In this document: positions 48,315 through 56,914 of the stretch, piece by piece
How positions within the stretch are numbered: the first letter of the stretch is position 1
Layout of the letters: each line of letters begins with the position of its first letter
Program-made: the position numbers and the translations under genes
Source: an uncultured Acholeplasma sp.
Lineage (GTDB): Bacteria > Bacillota_I > Bacilli_A > Acholeplasmatales > Acholeplasmataceae
Assembly (NCBI GenBank): GCA_937868795.1
Contig: CALMNM010000154.1
Span: 20,249 to 84,248, forward strand
DNA length: 64,000 nt
Direction of reading: 5' to 3'
Notes under the pieces: generated by a model
Told to the model about the DNA's origin: nothing
What the model saw: only the letters and a program-made list of their open reading frames with translations
Database searches by the model: none

Positions 48315-48339
48315 TTGAGATTGGTTTTAACCAACTCAA
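48315..48339 (-). other. Stem-loop in 5' leader of transport operon
   Basis: Near-perfect inverted repeat: TTGAG, one bulged base, TTGGTT, TT, AACCAA, CTCAA. It starts at the predicted transcription start, so it could cap the mRNA 5' end or be a further protein-binding site. No terminator-like T run. Confidence 0.5.
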
Positions 48340-48367
48340 TTATACCATTGCTTGAAAACGATTTCAA
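48339..48367 (-). promoter_or_regulatory. Promoter and operator O1 of transport operon
   Basis: Minus strand TTGAAA (48362-48367), 17-base spacer, TATAAT (48339-48344). Operator O1, TTGAAAACGATTTCAA on the plus strand (48352-48367), covers the -35 hexamer and part of the spacer, so a bound LacI-type repressor would block polymerase. Confidence 0.85.
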
Positions 48368-48385
48368 TTAATTTTCTCAAAAAAC

Positions 48386-48397
48386 GAAATCGTTTTA
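48386..48397. promoter_or_regulatory. Operator O2 upstream of transport operon
   Basis: GAAATCGTTTTA, matching the GAAAnCGnTTTC pattern except for the last base. Its centre is 32 bp from that of O1, about three helical turns, allowing two repressor dimers on one face of the DNA. Confidence 0.7.
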
Positions 48398-48475
48398 GTT
48401 AAACCGTGAAACCGCTACCCTAACTTTTCTAAATAATGGCCATCTGAAGGCTTAGATCGCGTTATTTATGAAATC

Positions 48476-49909
48476 TTAGGCGGGAAGTTTCTCGAGTACA
48501 TAACTTGCTGTGGTTGACCCAGACAGCGAAATTGCTGCCTTAGCACCACCGATATCAAGGGTAAAACTTATCTGGCTGCGGCTCTTGTTGTGTGCGACGA
48601 TGACGATTGATCCATCAGGATTGATGAACCCTGTCACCAGCAAACTCGCATGTGTACTGGAAACATCGATGCGTGTTGCGCCTTGTCGGATGAACTTACT
48701 AAAATGACCAATCATATAATACTCTTCGTTTTTGGTGTAGGTTCCATCTTCATGAACCGTGATGACACCGCGACAATTCATACATCCGCCATTCGTCGGC
48801 CCATCATTATCGTCAAGCGCCAAATTCCACATCAAGACGCCTTTCGCATGATAGTTGATTGATCCGATAAAGACATTTTCTAAATTCCAGGACATATTGG
48901 ACGCAAAATCAGTCGCCCAATCGCCCCCTGAGCATTCCGTAAACCAAATGCCCTTTTCTGGGTAAAGCTTGTGGAATGTATCTTGTGATGATACTTCACC
49001 TCCATAACAGTGATATGCTGCCCCATCAACGTAAGGATTAGCAAGTGGGTTGCCGACTACATTAACAGGATAAGGGTTGGTCCAATTATGATCATACGCA
49101 ATGATGAGCGTATCGATATTGTTTGCGTTAAATGCTTGACCTAAGCGTTGGATAAAGATGGCTTGATCGCTTGCGGTCATATACATGGTTGGATAACCTG
49201 TGGTTTGATGAAGAGGTTCATTTTGTGGTGTTACTGCATAAATTGGGATGCCATGTGCTTGATATGCTTGAATAAATTTAACAAAGTAGGTTGCATAAGC
49301 ATCAAAGTAATCAGGGTTTAAAGATCCACCATTCATCGTTTGCGTTGTTTTCATCCAAGCAGGTGCAGACCATGGTGAACCAATGAATAAGAGATTAGGA
49401 TTACGTTCTAGTGCTTTTTTGATCATAGGGATGACATATTCTTCATCACGAGCGATGGAGAATTGTGACATTGAAAGATCCGTTTGTCCAGAAGGTAAAT
49501 CATTATAAGAATAGTTCGATAGTGCAAAATCAGAGGCACCCATAGGGATACGAACAAAACTGACGCCGATCCCATCATTGCCAAATAAGTCATCCATCAA
49601 TGCTTGTTGAACCTCAAGGGGGAGTCCGTTGATGACGTATGCTGAAGATTCGGTCATCGCTGCCCCGAAACCATCCATGGTTTGATAGGTAATTTTCGGG
49701 TCCACTTGAACAGTATATAGTTTTTCTAGTGCATCAAGTGATGTTTCTATGCTCTCTTGAACAGTGAGCAATTCGCTTTTATCACCCTTCGTGAGGTAAG
49801 GAGTAATTTGATATTGGTCTATCACGGTTGGAATCTCCTCCTGATCTTGACATCCATAGATCATCCATGTAAATGCGATCGTAAGTATCATTAACACTAT
49901 TTTTTTCAT
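48476..49909 (-). CDS. GH30 beta-glucanase lipoprotein
   Basis: 477 residues. Lipobox IYGC (C20) anchors the enzyme outside the cell. GH30 barrel with DGFGAAMTESSA (about 79-90), GSPWSAPAWMKT (about 177-188), acid/base E231 in PQNEPL and nucleophile E325 in WFTECSG, then a C-terminal beta-sandwich. Closest functional group by these motifs is the endo-beta-1,6-glucanase/glucosylceramidase branch; cutting beta-1,6 side branches of laminarin fits the locus. The start overlaps the LacI gene as ATGA. A clear terminator is not visible in the following 100 bases. Confidence 0.92.
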   Translation of the reverse strand: MKKIVLMILTIAFTWMIYGCQDQEEIPTVIDQYQITPYLTKGDKSELLTVQESIETSLDALEKLYTVQVDPKITYQTMDGFGAAMTESSAYVINGLPLEVQQALMDDLFGNDGIGVSFVRIPMGASDFALSNYSYNDLPSGQTDLSMSQFSIARDEEYVIPMIKKALERNPNLLFIGSPWSAPAWMKTTQTMNGGSLNPDYFDAYATYFVKFIQAYQAHGIPIYAVTPQNEPLHQTTGYPTMYMTASDQAIFIQRLGQAFNANNIDTLIIAYDHNWTNPYPVNVVGNPLANPYVDGAAYHCYGGEVSSQDTFHKLYPEKGIWFTECSGGDWATDFASNMSWNLENVFIGSINYHAKGVLMWNLALDDNDGPTNGGCMNCRGVITVHEDGTYTKNEEYYMIGHFSKFIRQGATRIDVSSTHASLLVTGFINPDGSIVIVAHNKSRSQISFTLDIGGAKAAISLSGSTTASYVLEKLPA

Positions 49910-50937
49910 TGTGCGGCCTCTTGGGTCGTTTCTCTAATTACTAATTCTACTGGACATTTGTGAATGGTTGGAATATGTAATTCTGGTTGTTCAATTAAAT
50001 CAATTAATAATTTCCCTGCAGTCATGCCCAAATTGGTTTTGTCTTGTCTAATCGTTGTTAATGGTGGAGTGAAATGTCTTGCAAAGGCAATATCATCAAA
50101 ACCAATGACTTGAACTTGTCCAGGAATATCAATTTTCTGGTCTTCCAAATATTTGATCACTCCGAGTGCAAGATCATCAGATGTAACAAATAGAACTTCA
50201 GGTAGATGATCTAATCGACTTAATAGACGTTTAGCACCTTGATAACCACTCGTAAATCCAAAACTTTCAGCAAACTCGATCTTTTCATCCACGAGATTGA
50301 AACCAAGTGTTTGTCCGATGGTTTTGCATAAGGTGACACGTTCTTCAAATGCCTTGGAACTCTTAGGTCCTGAAATGACAGCAATCTCTGTCTTTTTCAA
50401 ATGATCTTTAATGTAGTTTAAAACTAATGAGACACCTTGTTCATTATCACTAATTACGGTGTGAATCCCACTTAAAATCATGTCAGTTGACACACAAGGA
50501 ATCCCTTTACCCACCAATTCATATAAACCTTTGTCTTGATAATTACCAACGACGATGTAAATACCATCAACACGTTTATTTAAACACCATTCATAATAAG
50601 ACATTTGATGTTGACCTAACTTGGTCACGATGAAGGCGAGTTCATAGCCTTTATTTTCAATATAGGTCTTGAAATTTTGTAAGATTGAAGAAAAGAATGA
50701 GTGCTCCAAACCAACATTAGATTCTTCTGTAAAAATGACACCAATGGTATAGGAACGCTTTGACTTTAGTTTTCTAGCCGATGCCGTGGGTACATATCCG
50801 ACGTCTTTAATATAATTTAAAACGCGTTGACGTGTCATTTCATTGATCGAGCCTGTGTTATTGAGCGCTTTAGAAATGGTCGAAGGTGAGAGATTCAATT
50901 CTTTTGCGATGGTGTAAATGTTCTTACGATCATCCAA
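49906..50937 (-). CDS. LacI-family transcriptional regulator (second of two)
   Basis: 343 residues: LacI helix-turn-helix (about 4-58; IYTIAKELNLSPSTISKALN, then VGYVPTASARKL) and sugar-binding-like domain (about 62-330; VIGFDDIAFARHFTPPLTTI). TTG at 50937 is the only possible start in this frame before an upstream stop; AAAGGA lies upstream. It sits inside the phosphorylase-GH30 operon and is the best candidate to bind the GAAAnCGnTTTC operators at both promoters. Confidence 0.92.
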   Translation of the reverse strand: MDDRKNIYTIAKELNLSPSTISKALNNTGSINEMTRQRVLNYIKDVGYVPTASARKLKSKRSYTIGVIFTEESNVGLEHSFFSSILQNFKTYIENKGYELAFIVTKLGQHQMSYYEWCLNKRVDGIYIVVGNYQDKGLYELVGKGIPCVSTDMILSGIHTVISDNEQGVSLVLNYIKDHLKKTEIAVISGPKSSKAFEERVTLCKTIGQTLGFNLVDEKIEFAESFGFTSGYQGAKRLLSRLDHLPEVLFVTSDDLALGVIKYLEDQKIDIPGQVQVIGFDDIAFARHFTPPLTTIRQDKTNLGMTAGKLLIDLIEQPELHIPTIHKCPVELVIRETTQEAAQ

Positions 50938-50939
50938 TC

Positions 50940-51659
50940 TTAATCAATCCTTTCGTAGACCTTGACATATTTGACGCGCATTTCTGTCGGGAAAATCGAA
51001 TCATCGATGGTTCCACCCCAAGTGCCACCTAAAGCAACATTTAAGATAAGATAATAATCCTTATCGAATGGCCATGCTGCTTTATGGATATAGTCTTGTT
51101 TTTTAAAGGTCACCATCAATGTTTTATCGAGATAAAATGAAACTTCTTCTTCGGTCCAATCCATCCGGTATTCGTGAAATCCCTCCAAAATACCAGGGAG
51201 TTTGAAGACTGCGGTTGGTTGATTACCGATATGATGATAATTTGTTTTTGAATGAAGAGAGAAGTGAATGGTTTCGGGGTTATGTCCCACATGTTCCATC
51301 AAATCGATTTCTCCGCATGCTGGCCATCCCACTTGTTCCATATCAGTTCCTAAGAACCAAATCGCTGGCCAAGTACCTCTACCTTTAGGCAGTGATGCCA
51401 TCACTTCGACACGTCCATATTTGAGATGTTTTTTATCTTTTGTTGTTAATTTACCTGAAGTATAATGTCTATTCTTATAATCTTCCTTAAGACCCGTAAT
51501 GATCAGTTCACCCTCGTGAACGCGTACATTTTTGAGACGATTTGTGTAATATTGGGCCTCATTGTTACCAAAACCATGTCCTGCTACTTCAATATTCCAA
51601 TAGTTGGAATCTGGGGTTCCTTCATAATCAAAGATGTCTTGCCAAAGAAGCCTGTACAT
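50940..51659 (-). CDS. GH16 beta-glucanase, signal-less
   Basis: 239 residues consisting of only the GH16 jelly-roll. Catalytic signature GEIDLMEHVG gives E117, D119 and E122, the laminarinase-type ExDxxE. GRGTWPAIWFLGTD and the terminal WPFDKDYYLILNVALGGTWGG agree. No signal peptide: the first residues (MYRLLWQDIF) already form the first strand. It should therefore act in the cytoplasm, trimming imported beta-1,3-gluco-oligosaccharides. GGAGG precedes the start, which overlaps the cupin gene by 32 bases. Confidence 0.92.
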   Translation of the reverse strand: MYRLLWQDIFDYEGTPDSNYWNIEVAGHGFGNNEAQYYTNRLKNVRVHEGELIITGLKEDYKNRHYTSGKLTTKDKKHLKYGRVEVMASLPKGRGTWPAIWFLGTDMEQVGWPACGEIDLMEHVGHNPETIHFSLHSKTNYHHIGNQPTAVFKLPGILEGFHEYRMDWTEEEVSFYLDKTLMVTFKKQDYIHKAAWPFDKDYYLILNVALGGTWGGTIDDSIFPTEMRVKYVKVYERID

Positions 51660-52074
51660 GATTTTCCTCCAAATATCGTTGTTTTAACATGAGTTTTGTG
51701 CGTTCATTAAGATAAATTCTTGGTGAATTGTCATAAGATGTATTTTCCTCTTCTATGATGAGAAGTTTTGCATCATGACTTAAAGTATGTGTATGATAAA
51801 TTCCTTGAGGAATTCGATAGATTTTCTTAGGTTCAAGAAAAACAGAATGAAATCTAACAATCTCATCGTTCATAACCTCTGCAAAATATAACACTGCATT
51901 TCCTTCAAGAAGGACAAACGCTTCGTCCGTTAAGGCATGTGCTTCAACATAATTGATTTGATCAATTTCAAGTTCATCAATATAGTTGAGAATGGCGATA
52001 CGCCAGGATTGAAAGGAAAATAGCTTGCGATACCCATCTTCATCAAATTGGTGTATATCATAAAGTGATGTCAT
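51628..52074 (-). CDS. Cupin-fold protein
   Basis: 148 residues, cytoplasmic, mostly beta. The central part (about 35-115: FVLLEGNAVLYFAEV, then YRIPQGIYHTHTLSHDAKLLIIEE) reads as a single small cupin barrel resembling the WbuC type, with candidate metal ligands at the YHTHT histidines. A sugar-ring binding or isomerase role is possible but unproven. Coupled to the phosphorylase by an ATGA overlap and to the GH16 gene by a 32-base overlap, so it clearly belongs to beta-glucan metabolism. Confidence 0.7.
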   Translation of the reverse strand: MTSLYDIHQFDEDGYRKLFSFQSWRIAILNYIDELEIDQINYVEAHALTDEAFVLLEGNAVLYFAEVMNDEIVRFHSVFLEPKKIYRIPQGIYHTHTLSHDAKLLIIEEENTSYDNSPRIYLNERTKLMLKQRYLEENHVQASLARHL

Positions 52075-54560
52075 TGTAAGAGGACCTCGATTTCTCCATG
52101 GATGTCACTGATTCCTTGATTGATGTTTTTTCCATTCATTTTGATCTGTTGGATCTGATATTTATCGACATCAAGTAAGGCTGGATTGTGATAGGTAATC
52201 TTGACAAGCGAACCATGAATATATGTGGTAATGGATGCTTTACCTAAAATGAAATCTTCTTTGCTTAGTTTGGGTTCAAGATATAGTTTTCCGTAACGCA
52301 TTTGAATACCGAAAACTTCTGTTCTTAAAAGTTTTAGGAACCAAGATGCTGATCCGGTGAGGAATGGGTACATGCCAACACCACGATCGGTAAAGTATTC
52401 CGGAATTCCTGCAAATACATAGGCATCTTTGTCAAGGGCACGACTGAGCAAGGTATACCAAGCTTCTCTACCCTCATGAACTAACCCATACTGATATAAA
52501 CCATAGGCGTACATCATCGCCATATGCGAGAATACTGCTCCATTTTCTTTGTGCCCATAGGCGAAACCATAGGCTCTTCCCATATTGGTGAGAACTTGGT
52601 GATAATTCGTGTTGAGTTGATAACCTCCAAGTTTAGGTTGGAAGAGTTTATCTCGGGTTGTTTGTGCTGTTTTAATGGCTTGGTCTTTCGTTGCTGTTTG
52701 CGATAACAACGCCATAGCTTGACCGGTTAAATTCATTGAGGAAGGATTGTCAACATCGTATCCATCATTGTTAAAATAGCTTTGGAATCTCCCATGATGA
52801 AATGCATTTTTGGTTAAATGTTCGATGCGATCATTCGCTAATACTCTCAAGCGATCAACGACATCTTTCTTCTTATACATCATTGATTCACCAGAAAAGC
52901 GAACCATGTGATCAAAGAAATGAGGTAAAGAGACATGGGCATTTAAGAGTTCTTCCATTTCGATAAATAGCTCAATTTTATCAACATCGAGGGCATTAAT
53001 CATATCTGCAAGAATACGCAAATTATTGGCATACATGTGAGTGAAAGCAATCGTTTCACCTTTCTTGTGTGCCATATCTAAGCCATCATTCCAATCAGCA
53101 TCTTCGAGTTTGACAAATCCGTGTTCACCAATATTGTGGTGACCCACGAGATTTTGAAGGAGTAAATGCTCGAGAATTGTTCCTTGATAAGCTCCTTGAT
53201 CTTTATTTTTCACATATGGGGTATCAAAGGAACGTGTTTTCTTCGTATAATGGGTAAACTGGTCTTGGAAATATCCTTGTTTACGCAGTAAGAAATCTAA
53301 ATCTCCGGTTTCATCGAGATACATTTTCACTGTAAGGAGTGGCCAAGCGCCATGATCGGACCAAACCCGGGTAATCATATTACGATCGGCTTTAAACTCA
53401 CCAGGTTTATCACCAATAATCGTGGCATTTGAACCATCAATTCTGACACCAAAGAAGTTGTTATATAGCATTTCTGTGACCGAATCATCATTCATCATAA
53501 TCAGTGCAAGCAAATCTTGCCATAGGTCACGCCATCCTTTACCACCACGTCCATAATCATGATGTGGCAAATAGGAGTTTCCAAAGTAACGTCTTAACAT
53601 CGGTTGTAGTACGACCCATGATAAGGCTTCACTTTGTGTGTGATCACCGATCGAGAAAGATAGTCCTTTTAAGTATTGATCAAAAAATGCATGCACTTCA
53701 GACAATTCATGATCAAATGCTTTTTCATTTAGTAACTTGCGTGAGGAAAGTGAGTTATCTTTTGATTCATGAATACCAATCGAAAGATAAAAGGTAACCA
53801 TACCCTTTGGTTTGAGATCAATAGGATGAAATTGAATCGCACCGATGGCTTCATATCCATTGATCACGGTTCCAACCGGTGATACATGGTCAAGTCCACG
53901 TGGGAATAACGTGTTTCCTCCCGCCATAAAGTCATCCATGACTGGAATATATCCATGAATGTTTAATTCAGGGCTTTGCGCGTATACACTATATACGTGA
54001 TGATTGGTTTTATGACCGCGTTCATCAAACGATAGTGTGGGTTGATTGATAATTCCAAAGTCAACCACTTCTGTTTGGTTTAAAAGTGAGGTCACATGTC
54101 TGTGATCTCGAATGTTATCTGCACTACGACTATATAAAGGAATGGCTGTCGTAATGGTTAGTTTTATGGGTTTATCTGATGTGTTTGTGAAGGTAATTTT
54201 ATGAAGTTCAACTGTATCAGAGAGGGGAACAAATGAGAGGATTTCAATCCGATTATTTTCATTTTCACGAATGAGTTTATGCGATAAAAAATCAGCTTCA
54301 ACACTTACATGATCATTTTGTTGAAGATGAGTCTGTCCATTTGCAAAGTAATGAGCACCATTGACATCAAAGATGATGTTTCTAGACATGGATAAGTGAT
54401 AGAGATCTAGAGCCGTTGTCGGTTCGGTTGCGTAATGGTGATGGGAAAGTTTGACATCACCACCCCAATAGGGTGAAATCGTTGATCTTAAGCCCTTAAA
54501 ATTAAACAATGGAAAATATTCACCAGTATTGAGTTGATAGTGCTTGATTAGTTTTGTCAT
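52071..54560 (-). CDS. GH94/GH161-type beta-glucoside phosphorylase
   Basis: 829-residue cytoplasmic phosphorylase. N-terminal beta-sandwich (FNFKGLRSTISPYWGGDVK), then an (alpha/alpha)6 barrel with GRGGKGWRDLWQDLLALI (about 337-354), ADRNMITRVWSDHGAWPL (about 391-408) and the catalytic-acid loop EDADWNDGLD (486-495; D492 is the likely acid). Members of this clan in Acholeplasma and Paenibacillus act on laminaribiose or beta-1,3-oligoglucans. Presumed reaction: phosphorolysis of beta-1,3-gluco-oligosaccharide to glucose 1-phosphate. First gene of its operon, with operators on both sides of the promoter. GH94 versus GH161 cannot be decided by eye. Confidence 0.88.
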   Translation of the reverse strand: MTKLIKHYQLNTGEYFPLFNFKGLRSTISPYWGGDVKLSHHHYATEPTTALDLYHLSMSRNIIFDVNGAHYFANGQTHLQQNDHVSVEADFLSHKLIRENENNRIEILSFVPLSDTVELHKITFTNTSDKPIKLTITTAIPLYSRSADNIRDHRHVTSLLNQTEVVDFGIINQPTLSFDERGHKTNHHVYSVYAQSPELNIHGYIPVMDDFMAGGNTLFPRGLDHVSPVGTVINGYEAIGAIQFHPIDLKPKGMVTFYLSIGIHESKDNSLSSRKLLNEKAFDHELSEVHAFFDQYLKGLSFSIGDHTQSEALSWVVLQPMLRRYFGNSYLPHHDYGRGGKGWRDLWQDLLALIMMNDDSVTEMLYNNFFGVRIDGSNATIIGDKPGEFKADRNMITRVWSDHGAWPLLTVKMYLDETGDLDFLLRKQGYFQDQFTHYTKKTRSFDTPYVKNKDQGAYQGTILEHLLLQNLVGHHNIGEHGFVKLEDADWNDGLDMAHKKGETIAFTHMYANNLRILADMINALDVDKIELFIEMEELLNAHVSLPHFFDHMVRFSGESMMYKKKDVVDRLRVLANDRIEHLTKNAFHHGRFQSYFNNDGYDVDNPSSMNLTGQAMALLSQTATKDQAIKTAQTTRDKLFQPKLGGYQLNTNYHQVLTNMGRAYGFAYGHKENGAVFSHMAMMYAYGLYQYGLVHEGREAWYTLLSRALDKDAYVFAGIPEYFTDRGVGMYPFLTGSASWFLKLLRTEVFGIQMRYGKLYLEPKLSKEDFILGKASITTYIHGSLVKITYHNPALLDVDKYQIQQIKMNGKNINQGISDIHGEIEVLLQ

Positions 54561-54582
54561 GATTTTATCTACCTCGAACGAT

Positions 54583-54598
54583 AGGAAATCGGTTTCCT
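54583..54598. promoter_or_regulatory. Operator O3, phosphorylase operon leader
   Basis: AGGAAATCGGTTTCCT: a 16-base palindrome except at the centre, fitting GAAAnCGnTTTC. It lies just downstream of the -10 box, over the transcription start. Confidence 0.8.
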
Positions 54599-54604
54599 GT
54601 TTTT

Positions 54605-54632
54605 ATTATAATCAATTTTATACAAAAGTAAA
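54605..54632 (-). promoter_or_regulatory. Promoter of phosphorylase operon
   Basis: Minus strand TTTACT, 16-base spacer, TATAAT, with O3 downstream and O4 upstream. Confidence 0.75.
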
Positions 54633-54650
54633 GGGCTTTCATAAAAAAAG

Positions 54651-54664
54651 CGAAATCGATTTCG
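54651..54664. promoter_or_regulatory. Operator O4, upstream of phosphorylase promoter
   Basis: CGAAATCGATTTCG, a perfect 14-base palindrome and the best copy of the GAAAnCGnTTTC operator. Centre is 67 bp from that of O3, a spacing that would allow repressor looping across the promoter. Confidence 0.85.
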
Positions 54665-54693
54665 AAAATCTATTTTCATCTGGACTTCTGTTA

Positions 54694-54731
54694 TAAAAAA
54701 AATAAATACAAGCGGTTGTACAGCTTGTATT
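54694..54731 (-). terminator. Terminator after peptidase S51 gene
   Basis: Minus-strand stem AATACAAGC / GCTTGTATT with a 9-base loop followed by TATTTTTTTTAT. Confidence 0.85.
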
Positions 54732-54761
54732 TTTCTATTTTATCAATGATATCCGTATTTT

Positions 54762-55439
54762 TTATAGTATTCCCTTGTGATCGTAAAGGATATCAGCGGT
54801 TTCAACTAAGGTGATTCCCTCTTGATCAACAATCAATGCTCCATCATCAGGAATAGTAAAAATAGGGTGACGAAAGGCACGAAAGACTTTTCTTAACGCT
54901 GCTTTTTGTTTCTTTTTGCGACGATAATGAACCTCTACTGAAAAACCGTGAAGTAAATCAAGTCCTTGCTCATAACGAAAGGCTTGATAATCTTTATCTT
55001 TAGATATGTGGTAGTTTTGAAATTGAATCATAGCACCAGCTGATGATCCAATATAGATCTTTTGATGATTTTCTATTGTCTCTTTTAAGTTTTTTTCTTG
55101 GATACGCTTCATCATTTGATCAGGTGACCCCCCTGGAAAATAAAGAATATCTGCTTGATTAATCTTTGCTTTTGCGTCTTCTTCACTATCCTTGTAATAG
55201 TTAATCCAAAGCAAATTTTCCTCTTTAATTCCATAGGGTGAAAAACTCGAAATCATTTTCAAATAGTACTCGCTTCCAGGCGCATAAAAATCATCATAAC
55301 TTTGTTCGTTAAGAAAATCTTTTTCAAAGAAAGAATACAAAAGAATCGCAACTTTATCCGTGCTTTTGATGATGTCACTTAAGGCATCAACTAAAGGTTC
55401 GGTTCCTAAAATACCTCGACTCATTAATACATTGATCAT
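54762..55439 (-). CDS. Peptidase S51 family protein (dipeptidase E-like)
   Basis: 225 residues with the class I glutamine-amidotransferase-like fold of S51 peptidases. The nucleophile elbow YIGSSAGAM (about 130-138) gives the catalytic Ser; DILYFPGGSPDQMM (about 95-108) is the typical preceding glycine loop. Family members are Asp-specific dipeptidases or cyanophycinases. The second ATG (55439) is correctly spaced from AAGGAG. Last gene of a three-gene run after GDPD and the deoxynucleoside kinase. Confidence 0.83.
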   Translation of the reverse strand: MINVLMSRGILGTEPLVDALSDIIKSTDKVAILLYSFFEKDFLNEQSYDDFYAPGSEYYLKMISSFSPYGIKEENLLWINYYKDSEEDAKAKINQADILYFPGGSPDQMMKRIQEKNLKETIENHQKIYIGSSAGAMIQFQNYHISKDKDYQAFRYEQGLDLLHGFSVEVHYRRKKKQKAALRKVFRAFRHPIFTIPDDGALIVDQEGITLVETADILYDHKGIL

Positions 55440-55467
55440 AATCATTCTCCTTTTTTAGTGATGTAGT

Positions 55468-55491
55468 AAAAAATAGGGAATTCTCCCTATT
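55468..55491 (-). terminator. Terminator after deoxynucleoside kinase gene
   Basis: Minus-strand stem AATAGGGA / TCCCTATT with a 4-base loop and a T run, overlapping the kinase stop codon. Confidence 0.82.
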
Positions 55492-56089
55492 GTATTTTCT
55501 TTATTGCATGAAGTGCCCGTTCAAACACTTCATCTTCTGTAATTCCGTTAGTATCAATAATGACATATGGGATTTCATAAACCGCACATTGTGCAGCCAC
55601 CTTCTTTGTATAGTCTGAGAGAAGGTTTTTAAAATAAGTCTTGTTCTTATCAAAGTTTTCTATCTCTTGTTCACGGCCACGTGCCATAATCCGTGCTTCA
55701 AAATTTTCCCAATCCACATCAAGAATCAAATAGAGATCGGGTTGTTTGACTTGATTCATATAGGCATGAAAAACACCGTTGTACATATTCATAATGGTTG
55801 GCATGCTCTTCAAATTGTGTTGTGCGAATAACCAGTGTTCAACTAAATCACGGTCAACGATAAAGGACCCTTCATACTTGACTTGATTGAGCCAGTGATT
55901 GTGAATAAAGTAAATCTGCAATAACATTTCAACATTGCTCTTTTGTTCGTAAAGCCAACGCAACAAGGTATTAAAGACTTCATCGTCTCTTTCAAATTCT
56001 TCCATGACAGGTAAATTTAGTGCTTGACCTAAACGTTGAACCAGCGTGGACTTTCCTGATGCGATCATACCACCTACAGATATTTTCAT
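55487..56089 (-). CDS. Deoxynucleoside kinase
   Basis: 200-residue cytoplasmic kinase that phosphorylates salvaged deoxynucleosides. P-loop GGMIASGKST (6-15), the ERDD-like base-contact segment near residue 33, the DRD motif in IVDRDLVEHWLF (about 77-88, catalytic/specificity region) and the lid RIMARGREQEIENF (about 132-145). Members of this family in Mollicutes act mainly on deoxyadenosine/deoxyguanosine; substrate here not determined. 13 bases downstream of the GDPD gene. Confidence 0.9.
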   Translation of the reverse strand: MKISVGGMIASGKSTLVQRLGQALNLPVMEEFERDDEVFNTLLRWLYEQKSNVEMLLQIYFIHNHWLNQVKYEGSFIVDRDLVEHWLFAQHNLKSMPTIMNMYNGVFHAYMNQVKQPDLYLILDVDWENFEARIMARGREQEIENFDKNKTYFKNLLSDYTKKVAAQCAVYEIPYVIIDTNGITEDEVFERALHAIKKIQ

Positions 56090-56102
56090 GATGTTCTCCT
56101 TT

Positions 56103-56786
56103 TTAGCGATCGGTTGTTAGATAATCTAACCCCATTTTTTCAAATTTGAGCATTTTCTTCATCTCATTCACGGTATAAACCGCCAACTTAAATCCTTCAT
56201 CTTTAAGATCTTTAACTTTTTGACTATCCAATTCTTCATGCCATAACGACAAATCAATTTTATTGACTTTCGCATCATAAATAATGTCATCACTTAGCTT
56301 ACCTAACAATAATTGCAACTCAACCTCACTATTTAAAGCCCTAAGGAACTTTAAATAATTTAGGTTAAACGAGATGAAAATTGCTTTTAATCCAGGATGA
56401 TCTTCAACGATGTTCATCAATTGAGTTAGTGACTCCATCGATTGAACCCCTTTAATTTCGATAACGGCAACTTTATCATAAAAAACACAGAGTTCAATAA
56501 ACTCTTCAAATTTCGGAACTTTTAGTTCTTTGTATTGTTTTATGTTTTTTCCAGAATTAATGGTATAACTTAGAATTTCTTCGTATGTTAAATCTTTAAT
56601 TAATACATCTGATCCAGTCATGCGTTTGAGATCATCGTCATGGATAATGACAAATTGATGATCTTTTGTTTCATGGATATCACACTCAATACCATAAAAC
56701 CGTTGTTCTTTACCGGCGAGTTCAAATGCAGGCATCGTATTTTCAGGTGCTTTCGAGGACAAACCTCGATGGGCGATTAATTTCAT
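56103..56786 (-). CDS. Glycerophosphodiester phosphodiesterase
   Basis: 227 residues, GDPD TIM barrel. Catalytic His in IAHRGLSSKAPENT (about 4-17), metal ligands in GIECDIHETKD (about 33-43), second catalytic His in FVIIHDDDLKRMTG (about 46-59), and the late YTVNEMKKM and DYLTTDR segments. No signal peptide, so it is of the intracellular type releasing sn-glycerol 3-phosphate from glycerophosphodiesters. Reads away from the MMPL terminator. Confidence 0.93.
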   Translation of the reverse strand: MKLIAHRGLSSKAPENTMPAFELAGKEQRFYGIECDIHETKDHQFVIIHDDDLKRMTGSDVLIKDLTYEEILSYTINSGKNIKQYKELKVPKFEEFIELCVFYDKVAVIEIKGVQSMESLTQLMNIVEDHPGLKAIFISFNLNYLKFLRALNSEVELQLLLGKLSDDIIYDAKVNKIDLSLWHEELDSQKVKDLKDEGFKLAVYTVNEMKKMLKFEKMGLDYLTTDR

Positions 56787-56853
56787 AACGACCTCATGCT
56801 GTCTGTTAACATTATAGTTTTATTGTATCATTTCTTGAGGTGATTTGCACAAC

Positions 56854-56893
56854 AAAAAAAGCGAAGAGAAAGAGATTTCTTTCAACTTCGCTT
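56854..56893 (-). terminator. Terminator after MMPL exporter gene
   Basis: Minus-strand stem AAGCGAAG / CTTCGCTT with an inner AAAGA/TCTTT pairing and a T run. Confidence 0.85.
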
Positions 56894-56914
56894 CATCGTA
56901 GATGAATATGATAT

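Noticed and set aside
48400..48475. Possible terminator after the GH30 lipoprotein gene (GCC..GGC near 48440).
   Set aside because: Stem too short and no T run; read-through into the transport operon leader cannot be excluded but is not shown.
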